From Desulforamulus ferrireducens (GTDB lineage Bacteria > Bacillota > Desulfotomaculia > Desulfotomaculales > Desulfotomaculaceae), in assembly GCF_002005145.1 (NCBI RefSeq), contig NZ_CP019698.1, forward strand, positions 1,674,001 to 1,738,000: 64,000 nt of DNA. The letters run 5' to 3'. The notes beneath the pieces are model-generated. The model did not search any database and was not told the origin of the DNA. It saw nothing but the letters and a program-made list of their open reading frames with translations. Shown here piece after piece: positions 35,201 to 44,864 of this stretch. The translations under genes were made by a program, and so were the position numbers. Position 1 is the stretch's first letter, and each line of letters begins with the position of its first letter.

Positions 35201-35867
35201 CAGGCGGACCAACTTAATCTGCCAGCTTAAGCATCCAGATCCCTGGAGGCGAAGGAGAGCAATTAGAGTTCTCAAGTCCTCTGGTAGGATACAGCTAAGA
35301 CCACTCTTGCAGGAGTTAGATGCTTTACCGGCAGATGTGCTACCCGAAGTATTAGATTGGCTGGGTCATTGGCAGTGGCCCAACTGGATTGCCCCTACTT
35401 CCGGTGAATTAAAACAATGTGTTAAACTGCTGGAACACAGTAACCCCGCCATTGCTCGCACAGCCGTTAAACTACTTCAGGGCTTGAGGGAAGATGATAA
35501 AATCCCTGTCCGGCAAGCGGCGACGTCACTGCCTAATTCCCGGGAGGCGGGAGCATACCTACCTTTGCTGACCATTGATATGGCCGGTTCTCGGGTTTGT
35601 TTAGGCGATAAACCATGTGATTTAACTCAACATCAGAAACGGATACTTTATCGCCTGGCAGAATCCCGGGGGCATTATGTCAGCGCCGGAGAACTTTATT
35701 TTGCCGCCCAGGGAGAGTACTATGTCTATGACCGGGCCGGTGATGTAAAATCCAACATCAGAAATCTGCGGGGAAGGCTGGGGGACGATGGAAAACGCCA
35801 GTATTATATCCAAAGTAAGAAACACGTGGGTTACCGTCTTAATTTGCAAAATGTAAAGGTTATTTAG
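35187..35867 (+). CDS. HEAT-like plus OmpR-type winged-helix protein
   Basis: A 226-residue protein. The first half is helical with HEAT-like patterns (KHPDPWRRRRAIRVLKSSGR); the last 90 residues match the OmpR/PhoB winged-helix effector domain (LTQHQKRILYRLAESRGHYV, then VKSNIRNLRGRLGD and KHVGYRLN). There is no receiver domain, so it is not an ordinary response regulator. ATG 35187 lies within the ATPase gene, so the two proteins are translationally coupled and probably work together. Confidence 0.8.
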   Translation: MEINSRRTNLICQLKHPDPWRRRRAIRVLKSSGRIQLRPLLQELDALPADVLPEVLDWLGHWQWPNWIAPTSGELKQCVKLLEHSNPAIARTAVKLLQGLREDDKIPVRQAATSLPNSREAGAYLPLLTIDMAGSRVCLGDKPCDLTQHQKRILYRLAESRGHYVSAGELYFAAQGEYYVYDRAGDVKSNIRNLRGRLGDDGKRQYYIQSKKHVGYRLNLQNVKVI

Positions 35868-35960
35868 CAAATATCAAGGGGCTGTTGCTAAATGAGCTGG
35901 CTGTTAGCCAGAGCCGTTGAGACCTATAGCCTAAGATCCAAAGCTGATGGCCGATGCTCA

Positions 35961-36000
35961 AAAAAAAGAAGTGCGCATGATGCGACACTTCTTTTTTTTA
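35961..36000. terminator. Bidirectional terminator between convergent genes
   Basis: An A-run, GAAGTG, CGCA, TGCG, CACTTC and a T-run form a stem with one bulged base. A on the left and T on the right let it work in both directions, between the winged-helix gene and the chemoreceptor. It belongs to the GAAGTGTCGC family. The stretch before it (35885-35960) has degenerate GGCTGTTAGCC repeats and no gene. Confidence 0.85.
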
Positions 36001-36002
36001 AG

Positions 36003-37913
36003 CTAGTATTTAAAACGGCTAATTTCTTCTTTCATGGCAGCGGCAAGGGCATTTAATTCCTCTGCCGAACTGGCCAGTTCTTCTACCGTGGCAGATTGTT
36101 CCTGGGTATAAGCTGCAATACTTTCTGAAGCTTCGGTAGTGTCCTTAACTAAATTGGCAATATAGTTTACTTCTCCCTCAATTTTTATACTTTCCTCCTG
36201 GATCATCTTGGCGGTGGATACCAGGGAAGCGACACTCTGAGAAGCTCGCTGGGTTTTTTCCAAAATTTCTATAAAGGCTTTCACCACATTGTTGGAATTG
36301 TTCTGGGCGGTAGCCAATTTTACTACTGTTTCCATACCAGATTTAATTTCTCTAACCAGTTGACCGATCTGGGTGGTGGCATCGGAACTTTGGTTAGCAA
36401 GTTTTCTTACTTCTTCAGCAACCACAGCAAAACCCCTACCGGAATCACCGGCTCTGGCCGCTTCAATAGCGGCATTAAGAGCCAGTAGATTTGTTTGCTC
36501 AGCTATGGAACTAATGGTCTCAACTATAGTGTTAATATGGTTAATCTTTTCACTCAGGTTATTGATGGACAAAGCCATGTTCTCCACCAACTGCTGACCA
36601 TTTTTAGCTGTGTAATAGGCTTGCTCCGAAGAACTCTGGCTATCCTCTAATCCATCCTGCATCTGGCTTAATTCGTGATTTATATTGGCTATAAAGTTAC
36701 TCACTTCGCCAATCTTTTGTTTTTGATAGAGGGAAGACTCGGCAATATTTTGTACCTTGGTGGTAGTATCATTGGCGGCAGCAGCAGTGCTTTCAGAGAT
36801 ATCTCGGAAACGTTCAGATGAAGAACTTAATTTTTCTATATTCATATTTAAACTGGATAACATGGTTTGTAATTCCGAGGACATTTTGCCAAAGGCAGCG
36901 CCTAATTCGTCATTGGTATGTTGTTGTTGGGTAAAATCACCGGCATTAACCATTTTGACATACTGGTAAATGGGTTTTAAGATGCGTCCGCTGATAATGG
37001 TTACCAGCAGCAATAGCAAGAGAGAAATAAGTAGGATAGCTTTCCAGGTATCCGCCTTTAATTTATTAGCCAGGGAATAGACTTCTTCCACTGGACTTAC
37101 AGCAGCGATGGACCAACCATTAATATTGGCAGGTTTGTAATTTATAATTACCTTTTTGCCATCCAGTATGGTTTCTTCAACCCCGCTCTGCAGTTTGATC
37201 ATGTTTTGCAAAACCTGTTTAGTGTGTTCGTCCAGATTCTTATCTTCTAAAACATTTTCTTCCAACAGCTTACTGGTATCCGGGTGGCCAATTAGTTCAC
37301 CCTTTTTATTTAGCATAAAGGTATAACCACTTTCTGAAACTTTTTTGCTGGTGACACGATCAGAGATATACCCCAAGCGAATGAAACCAACAATAACGCC
37401 CACCTTTTCTCCGTTATCAGTAAAGATAGGCACCCCTAAACCGATAATTTTACGTCCTGTACTGGTGGAAAAGGTGGCATCGGCAATTACCGGCTTACCT
37501 GTTTCCCAAGGGGTCTTAAAGTACTCTTTGTCGGCTATGCTTTTCCCATGGTGCTCTGCTCCCTCAGAGTGAGCTATTTCAATGCCCTGGGGATTACAAA
37601 TGAGGATGTGGGAGTATTGGGGGTTGTCCTTAATAAAACGTTGAAAATATGGTTCGGATTGAGTAAAATCCATGGATTTGACCAGCGGACTATGGGACAT
37701 CTCTAAAATCAATTTTTGTTCGGCTGCTAATACTTCGTCTAAATTGGTACTTAACAATTGCTGAGTTTGGGTTTCATATTGTTCTTTGAGAATTTGTTCA
37801 GCTTTGTTGGTGCTGTAAAAAGAGTAGCACACCAATGGGATTATGGTAATCAATAGGAAATAAACCATTAGTTTAGTTCTTAAACTGCCTGCCTTTGGAG
37901 TATGCTTTTGCAT
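36003..37913 (-). CDS. Methyl-accepting chemotaxis protein with extracellular sensor domain
   Basis: Transmembrane chemoreceptor of about 636 residues. A first membrane segment ([20 protein letters not shown]) is followed by a double-Cache-type extracellular sensor of about 240 residues, a second membrane segment ([19 protein letters not shown]), a HAMP-like linker and a long helical signalling domain with the highly conserved tip [20 protein letters not shown]. It ends EISRFKY. The frame is open up to 37970, but the Met codon at 37913, preceded by AAGGGG, gives the normal N-terminus. No che genes are nearby. Its ligand is unknown. Confidence 0.92.
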   Translation of the reverse strand: MQKHTPKAGSLRTKLMVYFLLITIIPLVCYSFYSTNKAEQILKEQYETQTQQLLSTNLDEVLAAEQKLILEMSHSPLVKSMDFTQSEPYFQRFIKDNPQYSHILICNPQGIEIAHSEGAEHHGKSIADKEYFKTPWETGKPVIADATFSTSTGRKIIGLGVPIFTDNGEKVGVIVGFIRLGYISDRVTSKKVSESGYTFMLNKKGELIGHPDTSKLLEENVLEDKNLDEHTKQVLQNMIKLQSGVEETILDGKKVIINYKPANINGWSIAAVSPVEEVYSLANKLKADTWKAILLISLLLLLLVTIISGRILKPIYQYVKMVNAGDFTQQQHTNDELGAAFGKMSSELQTMLSSLNMNIEKLSSSSERFRDISESTAAAANDTTTKVQNIAESSLYQKQKIGEVSNFIANINHELSQMQDGLEDSQSSSEQAYYTAKNGQQLVENMALSINNLSEKINHINTIVETISSIAEQTNLLALNAAIEAARAGDSGRGFAVVAEEVRKLANQSSDATTQIGQLVREIKSGMETVVKLATAQNNSNNVVKAFIEILEKTQRASQSVASLVSTAKMIQEESIKIEGEVNYIANLVKDTTEASESIAAYTQEQSATVEELASSAEELNALAAAMKEEISRFKY

Positions 37914-38054
37914 AAAAAATTCAACCCCTTGTGATATTTTGAATTTAACCAAATGCAATGCACCCGACATTATATGACAATTTTACCAACTGTGGCATAA
38001 TTAACTGTCACCTATACGACAAATTTGCCCTTAGAAGGAGCGTATATTAAAAGT

Positions 38055-38070
38055 TGACACTTTTGTGTCA
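38055..38070. promoter_or_regulatory. Perfect short hairpin, possible operator
   Basis: TGACAC-TTTT-GTGTCA in the 267-bp gap between the divergent chemoreceptor and the gene at 38181. Similar TGACA/TGTCA elements occur at 37974 and 38008, so a shared operator is possible. No sure promoter is assigned. Confidence 0.35.
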
Positions 38071-38180
38071 GATCACTTTCACCTATCTGGCACCAATCTT
38101 TTACCAAGCAAAGGATTCCTTTCACCTTCCTTGCACTGCTGACCGTTATGCTCAAGGCAAAAAGGAAAGGAAGGAACACC

Positions 38181-38723
38181 ATGAAGCAAACACCCTGGTT
38201 AAAGGATATCAACCAGCTGGCTTATATCATTCCCATCTATTTGCCCGAGGGAGATGGTACTGAGATTATGAATGCTGCAGGTAATTGTTATTATGATTCC
38301 CGCAATATTCGCAGTCTGAAAAGGATAATTTGTCATCACTTTGCCCTGGACTATCAAGCCCTCAGACAGCATTTTTGTCGGCGGGGAGGCACTGGTCAGA
38401 CACCTCTTACCCTGGCTCCGGGCTATACCTTGCTGGCGGTCAAAACTCGTTCCGCCCGTTGTGCCGGTGATCCTTGTTATGGTTATGTCAACTTAAAGAT
38501 GATTGCGTCAGTGGAGAAATATGATCAGGAGGGATTCAGAGCAAGGTTGGTTTTGACCAACGGTGGCCAGCTGTTTTCTGTCAGTTCGGTTAAGACCATA
38601 CAAAATTCACTTTTGTTAGCGAAAAGCATGGCAGTAAAAGAAAGCTTGCCTGAGGATGTTACCCTTGCTGATTTATTGTTACGTTTTCTTAAACTGTATG
38701 AACAGGAAAAGAAAGGTTTGTAG
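38181..38723 (+). CDS. Possible ComK-like DNA-binding protein
   Basis: A 180-residue protein without membrane segments. A central pattern (TLAPGYTLLAVKTRSARCAG, then PCYGYVNLKMIASVEK and LVLTNGGQLFSVSSVKTIQ) resembles the beta-rich core of ComK-family regulators, in which a loop with Cys and a GYV/GWI element precede a 'TNG..L.....S..' segment. Similarity is faint and from memory. ATG 38181 follows AAGGAAGGAACACC; the longer frame from 38148 lacks a ribosome site. No competence genes are nearby, so the role is open. Confidence 0.4.
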   Translation: MKQTPWLKDINQLAYIIPIYLPEGDGTEIMNAAGNCYYDSRNIRSLKRIICHHFALDYQALRQHFCRRGGTGQTPLTLAPGYTLLAVKTRSARCAGDPCYGYVNLKMIASVEKYDQEGFRARLVLTNGGQLFSVSSVKTIQNSLLLAKSMAVKESLPEDVTLADLLLRFLKLYEQEKKGL

Positions 38724-38767
38724 CGAATATTTCAATTAGTGTGACTTTTAATTAGGGGGGTTACCAG

Positions 38768-39883
38768 TTGAAATTATACGAGTACATGGGAAAAGACATC
38801 TTGCGTCGGGAAGGCATTCCGGTACCCCGGGGGCAGGCATTTCTAAGCCCGTCTGGTGTGGCAGATTTTGCTGCCCAGTTGCCGGGCATTGTTGTCAAAA
38901 GTCAGGTACTATCCGGCGGCAGGGGGAAGGCCGGTGGCATTAAGTTTCCTGCTTCCGCAATGGAGGCAGAGGCAGCAGCCCAAGAACTGCTAACCTCCCT
39001 GGTAAAAGATTTACCGGTACATGCGGTGTTAGTAGAAGAAAAATTAAAGATTGACAGGGAATATTATCTTGCCATTACTGTGGACGGGGGTAAGCGTAAA
39101 CCTCTGGTAATTGCCTCGGCCCACGGGGGAATGGATATTGAGGAAGTGCCCGAGGAGCAAATTATCAAGTTTCATGTGGATGTGCACGCCGGTATACAAC
39201 CCTATTTGGGCCGGGAAGTGGCCAGACGCATGGGTCTGCCAGTCTCAGAGGTTAAGCCCTTTAGTGATTTGCTGGTCAAACTTTATCATCTCTTCCGTAA
39301 ATATGATGCTGAATTGGTGGAGATTAACCCCCTGGTGGTTAGTGATGGTAAACTAATTGCCGCAGATGCCAAGATAACCATAGATGATGAAGCTGCTTAC
39401 CGCTTCCCAGAGTGGCTCCCCAGGGTGGAAGAACGCACCGACCTGGAATTAAAGGCAGCAGAAATCGGCATCTCCTTTGTGGAATTGGCTGGCGATATTG
39501 GTGTGATGGCCAACGGAGCGGGTATTACCATGGCCACTTTAGATATGATTAATCATTTTGGCGGCAGTCCCCGTAACTTTATGGATGCCGGTGGTGGCGC
39601 CGGTACCGAAGCCACGGCCAAGGCGTTGGAAATTCTTTTATCCACCAACCCCAAGGTGATTTTGGTAAATATTTTTGGCGGTATTACCCGGTGTGATGAT
39701 GTGGCCCGGGCCTTTAGCCAGGTAAAAGAAAGCATTGGTATTTCAGTTCCCCTGGTGATTCGCCTGGTGGGTACCAATGAAGAGGCCGGGATAGAAATTT
39801 TACGGCAGCAGGGTATGAGCGCCTACCGCAATATTGAGGAAGCAGTGGCTAAAGCAGTGGAACTGGCAGGGGAGGCAAGATAA
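38768..39883 (+). CDS. sucC: Succinate-CoA ligase (ADP-forming) beta subunit
   Basis: Nucleotide-binding subunit of succinyl-CoA synthetase, which makes ATP from succinyl-CoA. The ATP-grasp domain starts MKLYEYMGKDILRREGIPVP with VVKSQVLSGGRGKAGGIK, and the C-terminal part has NFMDAGGGAGTEATAKALE and VNIFGGITRCDDVA. It has 371 residues, slightly short for SucC (about 385). TTG 38768 follows GGGGGGTTACCAG. It overlaps sucD by one base. It would extract energy from succinyl-CoA formed by the 2-oxoacid oxidoreductase at 18544. Another acyl-CoA specificity cannot be excluded. Confidence 0.9.
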   Translation: MKLYEYMGKDILRREGIPVPRGQAFLSPSGVADFAAQLPGIVVKSQVLSGGRGKAGGIKFPASAMEAEAAAQELLTSLVKDLPVHAVLVEEKLKIDREYYLAITVDGGKRKPLVIASAHGGMDIEEVPEEQIIKFHVDVHAGIQPYLGREVARRMGLPVSEVKPFSDLLVKLYHLFRKYDAELVEINPLVVSDGKLIAADAKITIDDEAAYRFPEWLPRVEERTDLELKAAEIGISFVELAGDIGVMANGAGITMATLDMINHFGGSPRNFMDAGGGAGTEATAKALEILLSTNPKVILVNIFGGITRCDDVARAFSQVKESIGISVPLVIRLVGTNEEAGIEILRQQGMSAYRNIEEAVAKAVELAGEAR

Positions 39884-40752
39884 TGGCAATCATCGTTGAT
39901 AAAAATAGTGTTATTCTGGTACAGGGCATCACCGGAAAACAGGGTAGTTTTCATACCTCCCAGATGCTGGCCTATGGCGCTAAGGTGGTTGCCGGGGTCT
40001 CACCCGGTAAGCAAGGCCAGACGGTACACGGAGTACCGGTATTTGATACCGTAGCTCAGGCGGTGGAAATGTTTCCTATCACAGCTTCCATCATCTTTAT
40101 TCCGGCTCCCGGGGTCAAGGATGCCGCCTTTGAAGCCATGTCCGCCGGCATTAAAACTCTGGTGATCATTACTGAACACGTGCCGCTGCACGATGAATTA
40201 GATATTATGGCTTATGCAGAAAAACAGCAGGTAACCATTATTGGTCCTAATACCTTTGGCATTATTTCCCCTGGACAGACTAAATTGGGCATTATGCCTA
40301 ACAGTATTTACACACCCGGTCCAGTGGGGGTAGTAGCCCGCAGCGGTACCCTTAGCTATGAGATTGCTAACCAACTAACCCAAAACGGCCTGGGCCAATC
40401 CACCGTGGTAGGTCTGGGTGGCGATCGAGTGGTAGGTCTTTCTTTCACCGAGGTGCTGGCAAAATTTGAGCAGGACCCGGCCACTAAAGCAGTGGTTTTA
40501 GTGGGAGAAATCGGCGGCAACGCAGAGGAAGAGGCTGCACTGTATATTAAGGAAATGACAAAACCTGTGGTAGCCTTCCTGGCAGGCAGCTCGGCACCCC
40601 CTGGTAAGCGCATGGGACACGCCGGCGCCATTATAGAAAGAGGTAAGGGTACTTTCCAAAGTAAAGTTACAGCCCTTACGGCTGCCGGGGCTAAGGTGGC
40701 AGCCTTGCCCTGGGAGGTGGCGGAGTTGGTGCGGCAGAGCATGGGTGAGTAG
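39883..40752 (+). CDS. sucD: Succinate-CoA ligase (ADP-forming) alpha subunit
   Basis: CoA-binding subunit that carries the phosphohistidine. QGITGKQGSFHTSQMLAYG is the CoA-binding start, and the active-site His lies in KRMGHAGAIIERGKGTF. It has 289 residues, the family's normal length. ATG 39883 overlaps the sucC stop (TAATG), behind GGGGAGGCAAGA. Confidence 0.92.
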   Translation: MAIIVDKNSVILVQGITGKQGSFHTSQMLAYGAKVVAGVSPGKQGQTVHGVPVFDTVAQAVEMFPITASIIFIPAPGVKDAAFEAMSAGIKTLVIITEHVPLHDELDIMAYAEKQQVTIIGPNTFGIISPGQTKLGIMPNSIYTPGPVGVVARSGTLSYEIANQLTQNGLGQSTVVGLGGDRVVGLSFTEVLAKFEQDPATKAVVLVGEIGGNAEEEAALYIKEMTKPVVAFLAGSSAPPGKRMGHAGAIIERGKGTFQSKVTALTAAGAKVAALPWEVAELVRQSMGE

Positions 40753-40874
40753 GTGTCTGTCGTCCCACCTAGCTTTGCTAACGGCTGTCATTTAAAAGTG
40801 GAGTTTTTTAGAATGTCAGTTTTGTGGCATAATAAGGAAAATGGCTAAAGTCTAGATAAAAAGGAGTTGATATT

Positions 40875-41564
40875 TTGCAAATTACATTTCTCGGTCACGC
40901 TGCCTTTTTATTAAAGTTTAACGGCACTACCATCGTCATAGACCCTTTTCTAACCGGTAATCCGGTGGCACCTGCTAATATCAACATTCAGCCAGATTAT
41001 ATCCTGGTTAGCCACGGACATAGTGATCATTCATCAGATGTTTTAGCCCTGGCCAAAGGGTCTGGCAGTACTGTTGTGGCTGTTTTCGAGTTGGCCAATT
41101 ATTATGCCCGTCAAGGCGTAAAGGCCCACGGGATGCACATTGGCGGGGCTCACGATTTTGGACCCTTTAAGTTAAAGTTAACCCAGGCCTTACATGGTAA
41201 TTCCGTTGGTGGGAATCAAGGACCGGCGGAATATTTAGGCAACCCCTGCGGTTTTCTAATTACCGCCAATGGTAAAACCGTGTACCATGCGGGCGATACC
41301 GGCTTATTTGGGGACATGTCATTGCTTGGTCGGTTGCACCCCATTGATTTGGCCCTGCTACCCATAGGTGATAATTTCACCATGGGACCGGAGGATGCTC
41401 TGGAAGCAGTTAAAATGCTTAAGCCTAAACATGTGATACCCATGCATTACAATACCTTTCCCTTAATTGCTCAGGATCCCCTTGCTTTTAAACAGGCAGT
41501 GGAGGGGCAGACAACTAGCCAGGTCAGTATCCTGCAACCAGGGGAAACCTTTGAGTTACCTTAA
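40875..41564 (+). CDS. UPF0173 metal-dependent hydrolase (metallo-beta-lactamase fold)
   Basis: A 229-residue protein of the YtkL/UPF0173 family. The metal site motif is SHGHSDHSSD near residue 40, with further ligands in YHAGDTGLFGDM and IPMHYNT. TTG 40875 follows GGAGTTGATATT. The substrate of this family is not known. It stands alone between sucCD and a bidirectional terminator. Confidence 0.88.
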   Translation: MQITFLGHAAFLLKFNGTTIVIDPFLTGNPVAPANINIQPDYILVSHGHSDHSSDVLALAKGSGSTVVAVFELANYYARQGVKAHGMHIGGAHDFGPFKLKLTQALHGNSVGGNQGPAEYLGNPCGFLITANGKTVYHAGDTGLFGDMSLLGRLHPIDLALLPIGDNFTMGPEDALEAVKMLKPKHVIPMHYNTFPLIAQDPLAFKQAVEGQTTSQVSILQPGETFELP

Positions 41565-41584
41565 CCAGTGGTACAGTACAAAAA

Positions 41585-41624
41585 GGGAAGTGTCGCTTTG
41601 CCGTAGTTATGCGACACTTCCTTT
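41585..41624. terminator. Bidirectional terminator between convergent genes
   Basis: GGAAGTGTCGC (41586-41596) pairs with GCGACACTTCC (41611-41621) with an A-run on the left and TTTA on the right. It is a member of the recurring family. Confidence 0.85.
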
Positions 41625-41632
41625 ACTATTTC

Positions 41633-42946
41633 CTAGCGTATCCTCTCTAAATTAGGATTATGGCAGGCCTGACGTCCCACCTTAGCCATAGGCTGCCACT
41701 CCTGACCAATCTTAACTCTAACAATGTCCGCTGTGTAATCACTACTTTTGCCGTGAGCACTGCAGTTTTCCAAAAGGGAAGAACCAACCCCGTAGATATC
41801 CACCGGTACCTGAAGTTTTTCAAACTTCTTTATTTTTTCCGCATCAAAACCACCTGTAACGACAATTTTCACAGCTTGACACCACTCTTTAGCCACCTCC
41901 AGGGCTTCAGTAGGTAGCTGCCAATTCAGGTAGGCTCCATCTATTGCCTTGCGCAGATTCCAGACCAGGCGAGGATTTACCCCTAAATCCAGCGACTCAT
42001 CTCCTAAGGGTTCCACCGATGCATCTCTCATATTGCCAGAGGTATCAGCCCTGACAGCAAAGAGTTTATATCCTTTAGCTTCCTCCAGCTTTCCTGCACT
42101 ATAGAGCTCCCAGTACTTGGCAAACATTCTTTCCATAACCTTAAGGGTATCCCCAACACAATCATTGTGAAAATCCACCAGGGCAATTCGCGGGATATTC
42201 ACCGGCATAATGCGGGAAAACTGCAGCATCGTTTCTGCCGTATCTCCCAGGAAGCAAGCAATAGAGGCATGGGCAATGGTACCGCCTCCTTTGCCGCCCC
42301 ACCAGTCACCCTGGTCATCGGTGGAGATAAAGGGGGCAGAGGTTTTCTTGAATTTATGATTATAGGCTTGTACAGCCAAAGAGTAGGCATAGCCGTGTAA
42401 TGCTTGCAGTTTGTAATGGGTAAAACGGGCGGGGAAAAAGAGCACATCCTTCCCGCGGCTGGCCTCCAATACGTTATAAACATTGGTGGCTATCCGGGTA
42501 GCTTCCGATAAGGCGCCTAAAATAGGTGTTTCCAGTTTGGCAAAATCACGATAGCGTCCCCTTATTTTGAGAACTGGCTGCACCTCCAGTGGATTGCCGT
42601 TGTAGTAGGTGAAGGTGCCGTCCTGTACAGCTTCTACCTCAAGTTGGTCGTAGGTATTAACAAACTTACCATCCTGATTGTAGTATCCTGTACCTTCTTC
42701 CAATAAGGCTAGGGCCTCATCCACTCCAGCCACCAGGCTAAAGGGGCGGCGTCTGGTGAAAATCTGCATTTCCACTTCTAAATCTCCTGTGTTAACCCCT
42801 TTATACCTGTAGCCTTCCCTTGCCAGGGTATGAAGTATTGTTTCAATGTTGATAAAATAACTATCGGTGTACCATCCCTGACGCAACCTGTCTGTATCGA
42901 TGGCGAATAACTTTTTATCCAGTCTTTTTCCATTAAAAATACTCAT
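41633..42946 (-). CDS. pncB: Nicotinate phosphoribosyltransferase
   Basis: Converts nicotinate and PRPP to nicotinate mononucleotide for NAD salvage. Family blocks include LFAIDTDRLRQGWYTDSYF, LETPILGALSEATRIATNVY and the loop STDDQGDWWGGKGGGTIAH, with VDFHNDCVGDT and VVTGGFDAEKI in the C-terminal half. It has 437 residues. The Met at 42946 follows AGGGGGACCGAA; the upstream extension to 42994 has no ribosome site. Confidence 0.88.
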   Translation of the reverse strand: MSIFNGKRLDKKLFAIDTDRLRQGWYTDSYFINIETILHTLAREGYRYKGVNTGDLEVEMQIFTRRRPFSLVAGVDEALALLEEGTGYYNQDGKFVNTYDQLEVEAVQDGTFTYYNGNPLEVQPVLKIRGRYRDFAKLETPILGALSEATRIATNVYNVLEASRGKDVLFFPARFTHYKLQALHGYAYSLAVQAYNHKFKKTSAPFISTDDQGDWWGGKGGGTIAHASIACFLGDTAETMLQFSRIMPVNIPRIALVDFHNDCVGDTLKVMERMFAKYWELYSAGKLEEAKGYKLFAVRADTSGNMRDASVEPLGDESLDLGVNPRLVWNLRKAIDGAYLNWQLPTEALEVAKEWCQAVKIVVTGGFDAEKIKKFEKLQVPVDIYGVGSSLLENCSAHGKSSDYTADIVRVKIGQEWQPMAKVGRQACHNPNLERIR

Positions 42947-43113
42947 TTCGGTCCCCCTAACTGTAAATTGAGCCAATAAAAGTATTATAAACAATTACCA
43001 TCCTTATGAATATGCCTTATTAGTAGCATGTGTATATAGAAGGGAAAAAAGGTAAAACTAGTAACGTTTTGGAGTAAGAAATTTAGTACTTTAGAGAATT
43101 GGGGTTGGCGATC

Positions 43114-43581
43114 TTGAAACGAACCCTTTTATTATCATTATTGGTTCTCTCCTTGGTAGGCTTGCTAGGTATATTTTCTACCAAACTGCCTCCTTTATCA
43201 AAAAAGTTGGATGGCCCGGAGTTTTGCGGTAGCTGCCACGTAATGGCACCCTGGGTAGATACCTATTTAAAGTCCAGTCATAAGGGTGAGGCAACCTGTG
43301 GCGGCTGTCATATCCCGCATAATTTTATTAGTGGGGCTTTTTATAAAGCTTTCACCGGTACCAGGGATGGCCTTTATATGATCATCGGGAAAATTCCGGA
43401 GAGCTTTCAAATTAGCTGGCACGGCGCTAAAGTAGTTAATGACAATTGCTATAGTTGCCATGCCGAGGTAATGAAAAGGGTGGGATACCCCTTGGCAGAA
43501 AGAGATAAAAACTGTTTTGATTGTCATCGGAATATGCCCCATGACCGGATGGACATCAAGGAAGGAGGGAAACCACAATGA
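43114..43581 (+). CDS. nrfH: Cytochrome c nitrite reductase small subunit NrfH
   Basis: Membrane-anchored tetraheme quinol dehydrogenase that feeds NrfA. An N-terminal membrane helix (TLLLSLLVLSLVGLLGIFS) is followed by four heme motifs: CGSCH, CGGCH, CYSCH and CFDCH. It has about 155 residues. TTG 43114 (KRTLLLS) gives a normal signal anchor; an in-frame TTG at 43099 is also possible. It overlaps nrfA by 4 bp. Function: ammonifying nitrite reduction, with menaquinol as donor, outside the cytoplasmic membrane. Confidence 0.93.
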   Translation: MKRTLLLSLLVLSLVGLLGIFSTKLPPLSKKLDGPEFCGSCHVMAPWVDTYLKSSHKGEATCGGCHIPHNFISGAFYKAFTGTRDGLYMIIGKIPESFQISWHGAKVVNDNCYSCHAEVMKRVGYPLAERDKNCFDCHRNMPHDRMDIKEGGKPQ

Positions 43582-44861
43582 AAAACAAGGGAATTATTAT
43601 AGCTCTTTCCGTGGTTGTGGCCATAATCATATTAGGGGCAGTTTACACGGCCTTTGCTATTAATAACCGGGATATCAGTGAAGCAGCTAAAAAACCAAAT
43701 CCAGAGGAAATCCAAAAAAATCCTACGGTAAACGAAGTGTGGGGCAAATACTACCCTGAGCACTGGCAAAGCTATTTAAAGGGTAAAGAGAGCGATCAAA
43801 AGACCAAGTATGGTGGTAACCTTCGTGAATCTAAGTTAGAGCATTTTCCGTATCTAAGAACTCTCTATGCAGGCTTAGGTTATTCAGAGGAATTTTGGGA
43901 ACCCCGAGGTCACCCTTATGCTTTAGAAGATATCAACAGTGTACCTGGTTCTCGGAAAAAAACTGGCGGTGCCTGCCTTACCTGTAAATCTCCCGAAGTT
44001 CCGGCCTTGATCGAAAAATACGGGGACGATTTTTATCGCAAGCCTTTTAATGAAATGGTTAAGAATGTTAAGTACCCCATTGGTTGTAGCGATTGCCATG
44101 ATCCTCAAACCAATGATTTGCGTATCACTCGCCCAGCCTTAATTAAAGCTTTTGAGCGGCAGGGTAAGGATATTACTAAGGCATCCAGGCAAGAATTGCG
44201 CTCTTTGGTCTGTGCCCAATGTCATGTCACCTATTACTTTAAAGAGGGGAGTAAGGAAACCACCTTCCCCTGGGACGAAGGCTTAAAGGCCGATCAAACC
44301 TTCCAGTATTTTGAGAAGAGAAATCTTACCGAGTGGGTTCAACCCCTGGTACAAACCGGCCTAAACAAGGCTAGGCATCCGGATTATGAATTATTTGTGG
44401 GCAGTACCCATCACTCGGCTGGGGTGGCCTGTGCCGACTGCCACATGCCCTATACCAAGCAGGGAGACAGTAAAATATCCTCCCACTGGTGGGTAAGTCC
44501 ACTGCTAAACATTGAAGCCTCTTGTACCAAATGCCATACCCAAGGTGCAGATTATCTCCAAAAGAGAGTCTACCAAATTCAAGATGAGTTTAAAGCCGTT
44601 TTAGATCTGGCCTCGGAAACAAATCTAAAGGCAGTAAGAACCATTGAAGCCGCCTTAAAAACACCCGGTGCAGATCAGGCCTCCATCAAAAGGGCGCAAG
44701 ATCATTACCGTAAGGCCTTCTGGTACTTTGACTGGGTTTCCACTGCAAACAGCATGGGCTTTCACAACCCACAGGAGGCTACTAGATTCTTGGCTGAATC
44801 TATCCAATATGCCAACGAAGCTATCCAGGCTGCCGATCAGGCTATGTTAAAGAAGCAATAG
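43578..44861 (+). CDS. nrfA: Cytochrome c nitrite reductase catalytic subunit NrfA
   Basis: Pentaheme enzyme that reduces nitrite to ammonium. The special catalytic heme site is C133-LTC-K137 (CXXCK), followed by four CXXCH motifs beginning at residues 170 (CSDCH), 212 (CAQCH), 285 (CADCH) and 316 (CTKCH). An N-terminal hydrophobic signal anchor is present. It has 427 residues. The sequence between hemes 3 and 4 contains FVGSTHHSAGVACADCH. CXXCK heme attachment normally needs a dedicated lyase, which is not in this window. A terminator follows. Confidence 0.95.
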   Translation: MKNKGIIIALSVVVAIIILGAVYTAFAINNRDISEAAKKPNPEEIQKNPTVNEVWGKYYPEHWQSYLKGKESDQKTKYGGNLRESKLEHFPYLRTLYAGLGYSEEFWEPRGHPYALEDINSVPGSRKKTGGACLTCKSPEVPALIEKYGDDFYRKPFNEMVKNVKYPIGCSDCHDPQTNDLRITRPALIKAFERQGKDITKASRQELRSLVCAQCHVTYYFKEGSKETTFPWDEGLKADQTFQYFEKRNLTEWVQPLVQTGLNKARHPDYELFVGSTHHSAGVACADCHMPYTKQGDSKISSHWWVSPLLNIEASCTKCHTQGADYLQKRVYQIQDEFKAVLDLASETNLKAVRTIEAALKTPGADQASIKRAQDHYRKAFWYFDWVSTANSMGFHNPQEATRFLAESIQYANEAIQAADQAMLKKQ

Positions 44862-44864
44862 CAA

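Noticed and set aside
38087-38104. TGGCAC sequence upstream of the gene at 38181
   Set aside because: The -12 part reads TTTTA instead of TTGC at the required spacing.
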